A stretch of DNA of 64,000 nt from JARRNJ01 sp037385045 (lineage in GTDB: Bacteria > Pseudomonadota > Gammaproteobacteria > JASBUN01), in NCBI GenBank assembly GCA_037385045.1, contig JARRNJ010000007.1:62001-126000 (forward strand), read 5' to 3'. Made by a program: the position numbers and the translations under genes. Below the pieces are notes generated by a model that was given only the letters and a program-made list of their open reading frames with translations, did not search any database and was not told where the DNA came from. Of this stretch, positions 8,234 through 16,993 are shown piece by piece (the first letter of the stretch is position 1; the number at the start of each line of letters is the position of its first letter).

Positions 8234-9013
8234 TTAAACCGATTGCTGGGCCCGCAAGCGTCTTCCCAGGTGTTCGCCGATAAGGGAAATCCAGTGAAGG
8301 CCTTCCTGTGTTCCCGGTTGCTTGGCCACGCCCCACAGCCCGGTTGCGCCGCCCTTGGCAGGCGAAGCCTGCGCCAGGTCCTGCCCGGCGGCCACCAAGG
8401 CGTCGGCAAGCGCGATCACGATCGCGCGCGATTCGCTATGCTCGAGCACTCCCAGGATACGCAGTACGCCCTCGTTGCGCGCAAGCCGGTCAACCAACGC
8501 AATCCCCTCCGAAAAAACCACTGCCAGGCGGCTGATGATGTCCTCACTGAGGGCGTCCACCGCGGAGGACAGCACCCCGGCGACGTTGACCATGCGATCC
8601 AGATCACCGTTTTCGACGAGCTTTCTGATCGCCGGCAGCGCGTGGCCTACGCCACTTCGGTTAACGCGATCCAGCAGGTCCAGGCCTTCGGATATCGTCG
8701 TCGACAGTCGGGCGACGATATCATCGGACAACGAGTCCTGGACCGAAGCCATCAAACGCATAAGCTCGAGCATACGCGGGAGTTCGTCGCCACTGACCAT
8801 TTGGGCCAATACCGGCAATCCCCGGTCGATGCCGCTGCGATTCAGGCGGTCGAGCAGCGCCATGCCCTCGCTGAGCGCCGAGGAAAGGCGTTCGATCATC
8901 TCGTCGGACGTCGCGTCCTTTGCCGCCGACAGCAGGTCGATCATCTCGGAAAAGCTGTCTGTCGTCGCGGCGTCCAGAGCCAGCGAAGTCTGCGATGTGT
9001 CGTTGTCCGTCAA
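8234..9013 (-). CDS. DUF1641-family protein
   Basis: 259 residues, soluble and acidic. It is built from about four repeats of roughly 45 residues, each with the pattern (D/E)-(D/E)-I/M-I/V-x-R-L-S/A followed by SEGxALxDRL (SDEMIERLSSALSEGMALLD, SDDIVARLSTTISEGLDLLD, SEDIISRLAVVFSEGIALVD). This is typical of DUF1641 proteins, often found beside SQR-like flavoproteins. It starts 12 nt after the SQR-like stop, so the pair is very likely co-translated. A scaffold or partner role for the flavoprotein is inference; no catalytic motif is visible. There is no signal peptide. Confidence 0.85.
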   Translation of the reverse strand: MTDNDTSQTSLALDAATTDSFSEMIDLLSAAKDATSDEMIERLSSALSEGMALLDRLNRSGIDRGLPVLAQMVSGDELPRMLELMRLMASVQDSLSDDIVARLSTTISEGLDLLDRVNRSGVGHALPAIRKLVENGDLDRMVNVAGVLSSAVDALSEDIISRLAVVFSEGIALVDRLARNEGVLRILGVLEHSESRAIVIALADALVAAGQDLAQASPAKGGATGLWGVAKQPGTQEGLHWISLIGEHLGRRLRAQQSV

Positions 9014-9025
9014 GATCGTTTCTCC

Positions 9026-10159
9026 TCAGAGCAAACCGCGCACCGTGGTCCAATACATCTGGTTATACGCCTTTTTGAACCAGTGAATCGACTTTGACGG
9101 CGGCCTCAGGTCGGGAAGATTGACGTAATCGAACGAGTTGTAGGTAGCGCGATCGAAACCCGCTTCGATGAAGCAGTATACCCTGCCGTCATACTGCCGC
9201 ACCGGAAGCCCGGTCTTGATCATCGACGCAATGTTTTCAGCGACGACTTCCGATTCGTAGTGGGCCGCCGATCCGGTTTTGCTGACCGGAACATTGGTCG
9301 CATCGCCAATCACATATACGTTGTCGCGGCCGTCCATGGTCAACTTGAACCGGTCGGTCGGGATCCAGCCGCCCTGCCCCATGCCGTTTTCCTCAATGGT
9401 TTCCATGCCGCGGTGGGGCGGGATCGCGATCAGCAGGTCATATGGGAGTTCAGTACCCTCTTCGCTGTAGACAATCTTTTTTTCGGGATCGATCTCCCGG
9501 ACATTGAACAGAGTCTCGTACTCGATGCCGGCCTTGTCGAATTCCGGCTTGGCCCAGCGGGCGACGTTGGCCGTGGCGTGGACATGGTTGACGGGGTATT
9601 GATAACGCAGGGTCACCTTGTCGCGTATCCCTCGCGCCTTGAAAAAGTCGTGCAGCATGAACATGGCCTCGACCGGCGCCACCGGGCACTTGTGCGGAAT
9701 GGATACCACCATCGCTACGGTACCCCCCTGGAATTCCATGAGCCGCCGGTGCAGGCGGACCGCGCCCTCCTCCGTATAGAAATTCTCCGAACCTTCGGTC
9801 ATTCCGGGCACCTCGTCGGGAACGATTCGGGCACCGGTGGCGATGATCAGTATGTCGTACTGGTGAACCTTCCCGCTACGGGTCTCGACGCGGTTCTCGT
9901 CCAGATTGAACTTCTCGACCGGGTCGACGTGAAAATCGATTACCGGTTCGAGAAGACTGGCCTGATCCCGATAGAGTTGATCGGGCGTCATCTGGCCAAA
10001 CGCGACGTACAACAGTCCCGGTTGATACATGTGCTTATCGGACGCCGACAGCATAGTTAGCGTGACCTTTCCCGCTTTGATCTCATCGGCGAGTCGGCGT
10101 GCAAGATTGTTGCCTATGATGGTCCCACCGGTTCCACCACCGACGATCAGTATTCGCAT
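9026..10159 (-). CDS. Sulfide:quinone oxidoreductase-like flavoprotein
   Basis: 377 residues. The Rossmann FAD site is MRILIVGGGTGGTIIGNNLA, the second dinucleotide segment is IIATGARIVPDEVPG, and the FAD-closing motif is YVIGDATNVPVSKTGS. Two cysteines at SQR-like positions are visible, C158 (HKCPVAP) and C329 (RVYCFIEAG). The third cysteine of classical SQR (near residue 128) is absent. The C-terminus has an amphipathic/aromatic tail (WFKKAYNQMYWTTVRGLL) that could bind the membrane. SQRs oxidise sulfide to polysulfide and reduce quinone. Neighbours TusA and DsrE upstream and DUF1641 downstream support a sulfur role. It belongs to a divergent SQR-like group, so exact activity is inferred. 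Confidence 0.85.
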   Translation of the reverse strand: MRILIVGGGTGGTIIGNNLARRLADEIKAGKVTLTMLSASDKHMYQPGLLYVAFGQMTPDQLYRDQASLLEPVIDFHVDPVEKFNLDENRVETRSGKVHQYDILIIATGARIVPDEVPGMTEGSENFYTEEGAVRLHRRLMEFQGGTVAMVVSIPHKCPVAPVEAMFMLHDFFKARGIRDKVTLRYQYPVNHVHATANVARWAKPEFDKAGIEYETLFNVREIDPEKKIVYSEEGTELPYDLLIAIPPHRGMETIEENGMGQGGWIPTDRFKLTMDGRDNVYVIGDATNVPVSKTGSAAHYESEVVAENIASMIKTGLPVRQYDGRVYCFIEAGFDRATYNSFDYVNLPDLRPPSKSIHWFKKAYNQMYWTTVRGLL

Positions 10160-10228
10160 GATGCTACCCTCCTCACTGATACCGGCTGCGTTGCGTTCGC
10201 AACCGATACGAATTCAAACTGTTAACGA

Positions 10229-10459
10229 TCATTTCGTTTTACGGACTTTGATATGCCAGGCGTCGCCGACGCGTTGGTTGCTGACCATCTCATGGCCCAC
10301 TTTGTCTACCCACGCCGGGACGTCCTGAGCAGACCCTTCGTCGCTGGAAATCAATTCGAGGACCTCGCCTACATCGGCTTGCTTCATATTGCTGATCAGT
10401 TCCATCAGCGGCCCTGGACAGAAGGAATTGCGTGCATCGACTACCTTGGCATCATTCAT
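10229..10459 (-). CDS. TusA/SirA-family sulfur carrier
   Basis: 76 residues. It carries the family motif CPGP (ARNSFCPGPLMELI), whose first cysteine holds a persulfide, followed by the expected beta-alpha-beta pattern (VGEVLELISSDEGSAQDVPAW). TusA-type proteins accept sulfane sulfur from DsrE or rhodanese partners and pass it on in sulfur oxidation or tRNA thiolation. It sits between dsrE-like and SQR-like genes, 54 and 69 nt away, on the same strand. This points to sulfur oxidation and not tRNA modification. The start ATG gives the normal short N-terminus (MNDAKVVDAR). Confidence 0.88.
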   Translation of the reverse strand: MNDAKVVDARNSFCPGPLMELISNMKQADVGEVLELISSDEGSAQDVPAWVDKVGHEMVSNQRVGDAWHIKVRKTK

Positions 10460-10513
10460 TGGATTACTCCTGCAAACTGGTCATTAGGGATTTCCTGTGG
10501 CATTGCCCGCCGT

Positions 10514-10903
10514 CTAGAAGGTAAGCACCTGGCCGCCGGCCGCGTCCATCAGGAACTTTGTCAGTCCCATCGGCGGCCCAAGGACATCATCGAGATCGTC
10601 CTTCGTCACCCCAAGCAGATCGATCGCCATGGAGCACGGAAACAGCTTCGCATCACCGAGTTCCGCCGCCTGCTCGAACAGCTGCTTGAACGGGGGTGCG
10701 CCCTTTTCGGTCATCAGCTCGGCGAACCGGCCCTCCGCAGAAGCAGTGGGCACACGGCCCTTTACAAAAAACTGCAGCGCGTTCATGGAGAGGAAGACGG
10801 TGACGTCGATTCCGCTGGCCGCACCCACGGACGCGAACATGGCGGCCATCTGCAGCCGCTCGTGCGTGCCGGAGATACAAACGATATACATGCTCTCTGA
10901 CAT
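10514..10903 (-). CDS. DsrE-family sulfur-trafficking protein
   Basis: 129 residues from the ATG at 10903, chosen because a GAGG ribosome site lies just upstream and the fold starts there (MYIVCISGTHERLQMAAMF). The pattern SGIDVTVFLSMNALQFF and the cysteine in LFPCSMAIDLLG match the DsrE/DrsE2-like branch. In these proteins a conserved cysteine carries persulfide sulfur to TusA. Upstream is the Ni/Co permease gene (90 nt) and downstream is tusA-like (54 nt). It probably hands sulfur between the SQR-like enzyme and TusA in the cytoplasm. That sequence of transfer is inference from known DsrE-TusA systems. Confidence 0.85.
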   Translation of the reverse strand: MSESMYIVCISGTHERLQMAAMFASVGAASGIDVTVFLSMNALQFFVKGRVPTASAEGRFAELMTEKGAPPFKQLFEQAAELGDAKLFPCSMAIDLLGVTKDDLDDVLGPPMGLTKFLMDAAGGQVLTF

Positions 10904-10992
10904 GGAACCTCGCTCAGTTGACTGATGCCGCCGTTGGTAGGTGGTGCCTCGGAGTCGGTTGTGCAATTTCGTGACTGGTGCGAGCACGTTGA

Positions 10993-12066
10993 TCAAGTTG
11001 TCTCAATGTCGAGCTCCTCATAGCGTTTGACGCGGTAAACAAGAGTAGAGATCAGCCAACTGGCGATGAACAGTGAAACAATGATTACCCCGGTGATGCC
11101 CCAGTGATTGCTGATGCCATTGAGCGTATCCCACACCTGGCCTTTGAATTTGAGCTGGGCACCGAGAAATCCAAGGCCCTCGATGCCGGCAACGATGATT
11201 GCGACCATTGCGGAGATAACCGTAATGGTGAGGTTGTAGTAGAGCTTCCGGATGGGCTTGCGGAATGCCCATCCATAAGCGCCGACCATAAGTATGCTGT
11301 CGGTGGTGTCCATGAGAGACATACCGGCGGCGAACAGGGCGGGAAACGCCATAATCACCCAGACTGACAAGCCCTTGGCGGCCTCTGCTCCGGCAATTCC
11401 GAGAAGTGTCACTTCGGTCGCCGTGTCGAATCCGAGTCCGAACAGGAACCCGATAAACACCATGTGCCAGCTCTTGGTCACGAACTTGAACAAGGGGCGG
11501 AAGATTCGCGACAGAAAGCCGCGCTTGTTCAAAAGCATGTCGAAATCTTCTTCGACGTAGACGCCGCCATTGCGCACTTTTCGGAAACTCAGATAGGTGG
11601 ACCGCGCAATCGTCAGGTTCAGCACCGCCATGATCAGCAGGAACGATACCGACACGAACGTACTCACGATCCCCGCCGTACTGTCGACGAAGCCTGCTTC
11701 GCTCTGAAATGTATTCGACGAAGCGAACAGCGCAATCATGGTGACGAAGACCACGAGCGCCAAGGAATGGCCAATGGAAAAATGCAAGCCGATGGTGATT
11801 GGCCGTTTGTTCTGTTGCATCAGTTTGCGCGTTACGCTGTCGATCGACGCAATATGGTCAGCGTCGAACGCGTGACGCAATCCGAACGTGTATGCCAGTA
11901 CCGCAGCGCCGAGGAGTACGGGGTGGTCACGAAAGGCGATGATCGCCCACACCCAGGCGACTACATTGAAGCTGATCAGGACGAGATACAGACCGACGAC
12001 CTTTTTTCGCACATGACCGGCATCGTCGCTAAAGACATGTCGGAGGCTCGCAAACAACTCTTTCAT
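10993..12066 (-). CDS. HoxN/NicT-type nickel-cobalt permease
   Basis: 357 residues with about eight membrane helices. The signature metal motif in helix II is present (LRHAFDADHI), as are the other family signatures (FSIGHSLALVVF, LGFDTATEVTLL and FAAGMSLMDTTDSILM). NiCoT permeases import Ni2+ and/or Co2+ with high affinity; selectivity cannot be read from sequence. Thiocyanate hydrolase and Co-type nitrile hydratases need Co3+, and NhlF-type permeases often sit beside them, so cobalt is the likely cargo. It lies between the ABC permease gene (216 nt upstream) and dsrE. The ATG has an AGGAG-like site a few bases upstream. Confidence 0.9.
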   Translation of the reverse strand: MKELFASLRHVFSDDAGHVRKKVVGLYLVLISFNVVAWVWAIIAFRDHPVLLGAAVLAYTFGLRHAFDADHIASIDSVTRKLMQQNKRPITIGLHFSIGHSLALVVFVTMIALFASSNTFQSEAGFVDSTAGIVSTFVSVSFLLIMAVLNLTIARSTYLSFRKVRNGGVYVEEDFDMLLNKRGFLSRIFRPLFKFVTKSWHMVFIGFLFGLGFDTATEVTLLGIAGAEAAKGLSVWVIMAFPALFAAGMSLMDTTDSILMVGAYGWAFRKPIRKLYYNLTITVISAMVAIIVAGIEGLGFLGAQLKFKGQVWDTLNGISNHWGITGVIIVSLFIASWLISTLVYRVKRYEELDIETT

Positions 12067-12282
12067 CGGACTTGCTCCTCTCTGGTGTTATCCCCTGCTC
12101 CCTGCTTCGGATGTCATCGAAATCTCGGAGCCGGGACCCAACACGTGGACGTCCATCGAGTGTCGGCGGCCGTTCGGCCGCGTCGGTCCCCGCCGGGTAC
12201 GCGTCCGTGCGTAGGTAAATCCAGGTCCGGTTACCAGCCGGCTGCGGTCCGGAGGGGGCGTCTAGATCACGCCGTCAGGCAA

Positions 12283-13119
12283 CTAGGCGGTCTCCTCCCG
12301 GACCCAACTGTACCGTCGGATCAACATCAGGAGGATGGTGTCGAGCACGTACCCGATGATCCCGATGACCACCACCATTGCAGTCAGGTGACTGTAGGAC
12401 AGGGTTTCACGTGCGTCCTCTATCGCGTATCCGAGCCCCGAGGTGACGCCGAGAAACTCGGCCGGCACCAACACGATCCAGGCCACGCCCAAGGCGAGGC
12501 GGATGCCCGTCAGGACATCGTGCGCGATTGCCGGAAGAATGATCTGAACCAGCATGTGCCATGGGCGGGCGCCGAGGTTCTTGGACACCTTGAACCATGC
12601 GGGATCGACCTTGCTCAGCCCTGCAGCCGCGGAGAACGCAACCGGCCATACGGACGCCATCGCGATCAGGAAAATGATTGCCTGATCCCAGGTCGCAAAC
12701 ACGATAACGGCAATCGGCTCCCACGACAGCGGACTGATCATGCGCAGGAACTGGAACGGAGCATTACTCAACTGCCGGAACACACGGCTTCGTCCCATGA
12801 TGATGCCCAGCGGAAGACCGATTGCAATAGCGATCAGCAGCCCTCCGCCGATGCGGTACAGACTGCTCGCCATCGCCGCGGGTATGGTGCCGTCGGAGAT
12901 CATCTCCGGAATCGCCTGGAACGTCGGTATGGGCCCGAAGCTGGCGAAGTAGCGGGTCGATGGATTGAGATATAGGAGCAACGCGCCCAGCCACCAGAGT
13001 GCGAACAGCGCCACCAACCCCAGCGTCCAGCATACGGCCCGCCGCGCCTTCGCGCGCTTCAGCAGCGAGTGAAAGCAGTTGGCGGCCGGTACGCGGAGGT
13101 ATTGAAGGGGAACGCTCAT
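12283..13119 (-). CDS. ABC transporter permease (SsuC/TauC/NrtB type)
   Basis: 278 residues with about six membrane helices. The binding-protein-dependent transport signature, the EAA loop that contacts the ATPase, is visible as SKNLGARPWHMLVQIILPAIA. The N-terminus is basic and the first helix is GLVALFALWWLGALLLYL. Its ATG overlaps the stop of the binding-protein gene by ATGA, so it is translationally coupled. Together with the ATPase and binding protein it forms an importer of the nitrate/sulfonate/taurine class. Position directly after scnBAC suggests thiocyanate (or cyanate) as substrate. This is inference from context. Confidence 0.9.
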   Translation of the reverse strand: MSVPLQYLRVPAANCFHSLLKRAKARRAVCWTLGLVALFALWWLGALLLYLNPSTRYFASFGPIPTFQAIPEMISDGTIPAAMASSLYRIGGGLLIAIAIGLPLGIIMGRSRVFRQLSNAPFQFLRMISPLSWEPIAVIVFATWDQAIIFLIAMASVWPVAFSAAAGLSKVDPAWFKVSKNLGARPWHMLVQIILPAIAHDVLTGIRLALGVAWIVLVPAEFLGVTSGLGYAIEDARETLSYSHLTAMVVVIGIIGYVLDTILLMLIRRYSWVREETA

Positions 13120-14441
13120 AGTGCAAATACCTCTTTACGGATGTAAGGATCGCTGGTGCCTTGTGGCACGCTCGGATCCTTCTTCCATGCCGGATATTTC
13201 TCGCACGATTTCTTGACGAATTCGTAGTTGACGAGATCCTTGGCCACGAACTCGGCGGTGAGCTTGTCGAGAAATGCCGCGTCGCCGGTAACCAGCGTCT
13301 TCTTCAAGTCGGCTGTGACCAATTTGGTCGCGGATGGATACGGCCAGGGCTGCTCATTGATGCGATCCTGGTGCCATTCCGGATGCTTGATTGCAGGCGG
13401 ATGCCGGTAGGCGGTGGGGTTGTAGAACACCATTGCCCTCTCCACCACTTTGGCGGGGAACGGCAGATAACGCTTGCCCTCACGAGACAGCATGTGGGCG
13501 ACCTCTTTTCGGTTGGCATCGATGTAGATCTGCGCCTGAACGATCGCATCGGTTACTGCCTGGGCCCATGCCGCCCGAGCCGGGTCCACGGCGTCCGCCT
13601 CATGCATGACTACGACGCAGCAGGGATGGCCTTTCCAGATGTCGCCCGTAAAGCGCAGTACCTTGCCGCCGGCCAGAAGCTCGCCCAACGCGTTGAACGG
13701 CTCCGCCACGCAATAAGCGTCGATCTTTCCGGCCGCGAGCGCGGGCGGCATATCGGGCGGCGGCAGGATGAGGAAATTACACTCATTAGGCGCCAATTTT
13801 GCGTCTTGCGGTCGAATTACGGGCTTGATCCCGGCGTTCTTCAGCTCCAGCTGCGAAATAATGTTGTGGATCGAGTACCAATACGGCATGGCAAACTGCT
13901 TGCCGCCGAAATCCTTAAAGGTTTCGATGCCGCTGTTCCGGCCGACAACGATTGCCGATCCGTTGGTATGGTCCCATGCCGTGATCTTCACCGGGTATTT
14001 GTTGTTGTAGCGCATCCAGATCGGGATCGGGATCAGCAGGTGTGTAAGGTTGAAGCGATGCGAAGAAAAGGCCTCCACCAGAGGCGACCAACCGCGGATC
14101 AGCGTCGGACGCTCCGAATCGAGCCCCTCTTTCTTGAAGAAACCCTTTTCGTGCGCAACCAGCAGGGCTGCAGCATCGGTGATCGGTATATAGCCGATCC
14201 GCACTACGTCATCCTTGGACTTCGCCAGCGCCTTGGTAGATGGAAGCATGCTGCCCAATGCGCCGAGTGCGGCCAATTGAAGCAGATCGCGCCGATTGAC
14301 GCCGGTACCGAGGACTTTCTGAAACAGAGGGTCGTACTCGAGGCGAAGGTTGGCGTCAAACAGGCCGTCCTCGTTTTCTTCGATGCCGTCCAGCACTCCC
14401 CCGTGCCAAGCCTCGTATTTGTCGGATTTCTTATTCGCCAT
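13116..14441 (-). CDS. ABC transporter substrate-binding protein, NMT1/SsuA type, Tat-exported
   Basis: 441 residues from the ATG at 14441. After about 50 soluble residues comes a twin-arginine-like signal (VNRRDLLQLAALGALGSML), implying folded export by Tat. The mature part follows the NrtA/SsuA/ThiY pattern: DDVVRIGYIPITDAAALLVA, GFFKKEGLD, and a hinge region with YCVAEPFNALGELLAGG. The upstream in-frame extension is Arg/Pro-rich and was rejected. It is 43 nt downstream of the ATPase gene and overlaps the permease start. The unusually long pre-signal segment resembles other NrtA-like proteins. The ligand is unknown; thiocyanate is the contextual guess. Confidence 0.88.
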   Translation of the reverse strand: MANKKSDKYEAWHGGVLDGIEENEDGLFDANLRLEYDPLFQKVLGTGVNRRDLLQLAALGALGSMLPSTKALAKSKDDVVRIGYIPITDAAALLVAHEKGFFKKEGLDSERPTLIRGWSPLVEAFSSHRFNLTHLLIPIPIWMRYNNKYPVKITAWDHTNGSAIVVGRNSGIETFKDFGGKQFAMPYWYSIHNIISQLELKNAGIKPVIRPQDAKLAPNECNFLILPPPDMPPALAAGKIDAYCVAEPFNALGELLAGGKVLRFTGDIWKGHPCCVVVMHEADAVDPARAAWAQAVTDAIVQAQIYIDANRKEVAHMLSREGKRYLPFPAKVVERAMVFYNPTAYRHPPAIKHPEWHQDRINEQPWPYPSATKLVTADLKKTLVTGDAAFLDKLTAEFVAKDLVNYEFVKKSCEKYPAWKKDPSVPQGTSDPYIRKEVFAL

Positions 14442-14484
14442 TTGTGTATCTCCTCTTGCAACCGATGGGTCCTGGCGCGAAGCG

Positions 14485-15354
14485 TCAGGACTGCGTGACG
14501 CCGAAGGATTCGGCTGGGGACATGGTTTCCATGTTGGGCTTGGCGTCTGTCGCTGCGCCGCTTCCCTCGCCCTCGGTTTCGTCCGTCGCCGCACCCGTGC
14601 CTGCGGCATCCTGGAACGACTTCATCAGGCGGTCACGAACGGCCTGAACGTTCGGATCGGTCCGCTCGCGCGGACCGTCAATATCGATCGGAATGTCGTG
14701 AACGATCCTCCCGGGAGACCCGGCCATCACCAAGGCGCGGTCGGCCATAAGAACAGCTTCGTCGATGTCGTGCGTGACAATGACGAGCGTAAACCCGAGT
14801 CGTTTGGCAATAGATCGCACGTCGCGCTGCAGAGCCGCTCGGGTGAATGCATCCAGCGCCGAGAACGGTTCGTCGAGCAGCAACAACTCAGGCTGCATGA
14901 CAAGTGAACGCGCGAGCGCAACTCGCTGCTGTTGCCCTCCGGAGAGGTCCTGGACATTGTTGTCGGCGTAGTCTTCGAGCTCCACCAGGCGAAGCGCCTC
15001 CATGACGCGTTCGCGGATTTCGTCTCTTTTACGGTGTGCAAAGTGCAGGCCGATGCCGACGTTCTGCGCGACCCGCATCCATGGAAACAGATGGGGTGCC
15101 TGGAACATCATGACCCATCGAGGCGAAGGCTCCTTCACTTGCTCGCCGTTGAGACGAACCGTTCCATCCGTGGGATGTAGCAACCCGGCCACAATGTGCA
15201 GCAAGGTCGACTTACCGCATCCGGAGCGCCCGATAATGGCAAGCGCCTCGCCCGGTTCCGCTTCTACGTCGACCTTGTCGAAGGTCAGCGCGCTTTTGGC
15301 GCTGTAGCGGTGGGTAAGCTCTTTGATATTGATCTTTACTCCACGGACTTCCAT
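14485..15354 (-). CDS. ABC transporter ATP-binding protein (SsuB/TauB/NrtD type)
   Basis: 289 residues. Walker A is IIGRSGCGKSTLLH, the Q-loop is MMFQAPHLFPWM, the signature is LSGGQQQRVALARSL, Walker B is LLLLDEPFSALD and the H-loop is VTHDIDEA. The last 40 or so residues form an acidic Gly/Ala tail (TGAATDETEGEGSGAATDA) not needed for the ATPase fold. It is the first gene of the transporter trio. It energises the permease encoded at 12283-13119. It lies 533 nt downstream of scnC on the same strand, so it may have its own promoter. Confidence 0.93.
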   Translation of the reverse strand: MEVRGVKINIKELTHRYSAKSALTFDKVDVEAEPGEALAIIGRSGCGKSTLLHIVAGLLHPTDGTVRLNGEQVKEPSPRWVMMFQAPHLFPWMRVAQNVGIGLHFAHRKRDEIRERVMEALRLVELEDYADNNVQDLSGGQQQRVALARSLVMQPELLLLDEPFSALDAFTRAALQRDVRSIAKRLGFTLVIVTHDIDEAVLMADRALVMAGSPGRIVHDIPIDIDGPRERTDPNVQAVRDRLMKSFQDAAGTGAATDETEGEGSGAATDAKPNMETMSPAESFGVTQS

Positions 15355-15887
15355 CGAATATCTCCTCCGTCAGCAGAAGTTGGCACAGGCTCCAATTGCA
15401 AGCGGAGCTGTATTGAGTTGCGAGGCGGACCCGGTCGAGCCATGACGTTATTTTGATTCTTTCGTCGTCGTGACTTTGCCGTCGCTCTCGTCTTCCGCTC
15501 GCAGCACAACGGCCCCTCACCATTGGACCCGGTGGTATGCGGGTAAATGCCACCTTGCCACGTTGGACGCCGTCGCTTCCCCGTGACGACGACACGGAAT
15601 TATTGTTCTTGCTTGCCGGAATTTCGGCCTTGTTTCACCCGGCTTCGGCCACCGGCCACCCTACGTTGATTGCCCACCGGAAGATGGCCGGTTCGTTTCA
15701 TTCACTCACCAATAACCCGCTCGCGGCCTCCGGCCGTTCGTTCGCCGCGTTCGGCGTTCCTGCGTCCGGCAGTACGTTGCCGCGTACATCCAAACTCGTC
15801 CCTGAGTCGGATGGTATCGCGCCGAGGGGCGGGAGGCGCCGGCATTTCTCCGACACCAGGTTGCTCGACATGGTTGCGGCGAGCGCG
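15355..15887. other. Gap between scnC and the ABC importer genes
   Basis: 533 nt in which no frame on either strand reads as a protein I recognise. In related Co-type hydratase operons a small activator/cobalt-insertion gene often lies here, but none is visible. The region could hold a processing site, a second promoter or decayed sequence. Confidence 0.5.
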
Positions 15888-16589
15888 TCAGTGATCATGA
15901 TGAACCGGATGCACGGCTGGGTGGGTGGGCCGTTTATCGTCGGCCTTCCGGCCTGGCTTGGGTACCGCGACACCGATCAGACAATCGCGGGTCACGATCT
16001 CGGCGAGCTGATCCTCCGTCCAACCCTCGGTGCCCTCCGGGCGTACCGGCAACACCATGTAACGGGTCTTCTGGTTGGAGTCGGCAACCCGAATCTCCAC
16101 ATCTTCGGGCAGCTGCAGGCCGAACTCCGAAAGCACTTGCCGGGGCCAACGGACCAGGCGACGCCGATAGTTGGGGGTCCGGTACCACTCCGGCGATTGG
16201 CCGAGAATCGGCCGGGGGTAGCACGAACACAGTGTGCAGACCACCACATGTTTCAACTTCGGGGTGTCTTCCAGGACGCGCAGGTTGCAGTAGTCGCTGG
16301 GGGTACCGAAGCCGGTCGGAGGACTGTTGATCCAATCCACGCCGACTTCCAGACTGGCCTTCACTCCGTCGGTCACCGCAAGTTTCTTGTATTCCGGGTC
16401 GAGCCACGCTTTGGCCACCAGACGTGCGGCCGGCAGCGGCCCGAGACTGTGAACGTATTCCGTCCAATGGCGATGGTCTTCGGCCGAAAACAGGCCCTTC
16501 TCAATCGCCAGTTCGCGTACCGCCATTTCTAGAATTTCGAAATCACTGACCTCTTCGACCATCGGTGCGGGTTTGTGTGTCTCTGACAT
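15888..16589 (-). CDS. scnC: Thiocyanate hydrolase gamma subunit (Co-type nitrile hydratase alpha homologue)
   Basis: 233 residues, close to the about 243 of characterised ScnC. It carries the metal claw V-C118-T-L-C121-S-C123, where Thr at the second position marks the cobalt type. In the family, C121 and C123 are oxidised to sulfinic/sulfenic acid. The context YPRPILGQSPEWYRTPNYR follows it. ScnC houses the Co3+ that hydrates SCN- to carbonyl sulfide and ammonia. The beta-type partners are two separate genes just upstream, as in thiocyanate hydrolase and unlike nitrile hydratase, where beta is one chain. The ATG is preceded by GAGG. The C-terminus is His/Pro-rich. Confidence 0.9.
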   Translation of the reverse strand: MSETHKPAPMVEEVSDFEILEMAVRELAIEKGLFSAEDHRHWTEYVHSLGPLPAARLVAKAWLDPEYKKLAVTDGVKASLEVGVDWINSPPTGFGTPSDYCNLRVLEDTPKLKHVVVCTLCSCYPRPILGQSPEWYRTPNYRRRLVRWPRQVLSEFGLQLPEDVEIRVADSNQKTRYMVLPVRPEGTEGWTEDQLAEIVTRDCLIGVAVPKPGRKADDKRPTHPAVHPVHHDH

Positions 16590-16624
16590 CTACTTGTCCT
16601 CTCTGTTCCGGTGCCTACACCAGC

Positions 16625-16993
16625 CTACGCCGGCTCCAACCAACGTTCGGAAAACTCCGTCTCCAGCGTGTCGTTCGGATAGGAGTCGGGGTAATCGGGC
16701 CACAGTTCTTTCTGCGGGAACTTGACGCTGTAAAACCACTCCGGGCTTTCAGTGTTGTCCCATGCCTCGTCTTCGGCCGCGGGGCTCTCGTAGACCACGG
16801 CCGTCACCACCCCACGCGCGCCCCGCGTGTATACCTGACAGCGTGTGTAAAAGAGATCCGGAAGATTCCGTATCCGTACGTGATCGCCGACTTTGAACTT
16901 CGCGGGCCCGGCTTCGCCTTTGAAGCACTGCGGATCGCCGATCCCAGTGGCCTTCTTGGCGTGATGAGTTGTATCGTAGTGAACTTTACTCAT
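16625..16993 (-). CDS. scnA: Thiocyanate hydrolase alpha subunit (C-terminal half of nitrile hydratase beta)
   Basis: 122 residues from the ATG at 16993. The family landmarks of the SH3-like C-terminal half of nitrile hydratase beta are present: AKFKVGDHVRIRN, YTRCQVYTRGARGVVTAV and EWFYSVKFPQKELWP. ScnA in Thiobacillus thioparus has about 126 residues. Its start overlaps the scnB stop by 8 nt and scnC begins 35 nt later, so the three chains should be made together as in the (alpha-beta-gamma) hydrolase. It packs against the gamma subunit and helps close the cobalt active site. A separate scnA gene is the main sign that this is thiocyanate hydrolase and not nitrile hydratase. Confidence 0.88.
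   Translation of the reverse strand: MSKVHYDTTHHAKKATGIGDPQCFKGEAGPAKFKVGDHVRIRNLPDLFYTRCQVYTRGARGVVTAVVYESPAAEDEAWDNTESPEWFYSVKFPQKELWPDYPDSYPNDTLETEFSERWLEPA

Noticed and set aside
11464..12975. 503-codon plus-strand ORF opposite the Ni/Co permease and ABC permease
   Set aside because: The minus-strand genes carry family motifs; this frame is His/Asp/Gln-rich shadow translation.
13161..14498. 445-codon plus-strand ORF opposite the ABC binding protein
   Set aside because: The sense strand encodes the binding protein with a Tat signal, coupled to the permease; the opposite frame has no motif.
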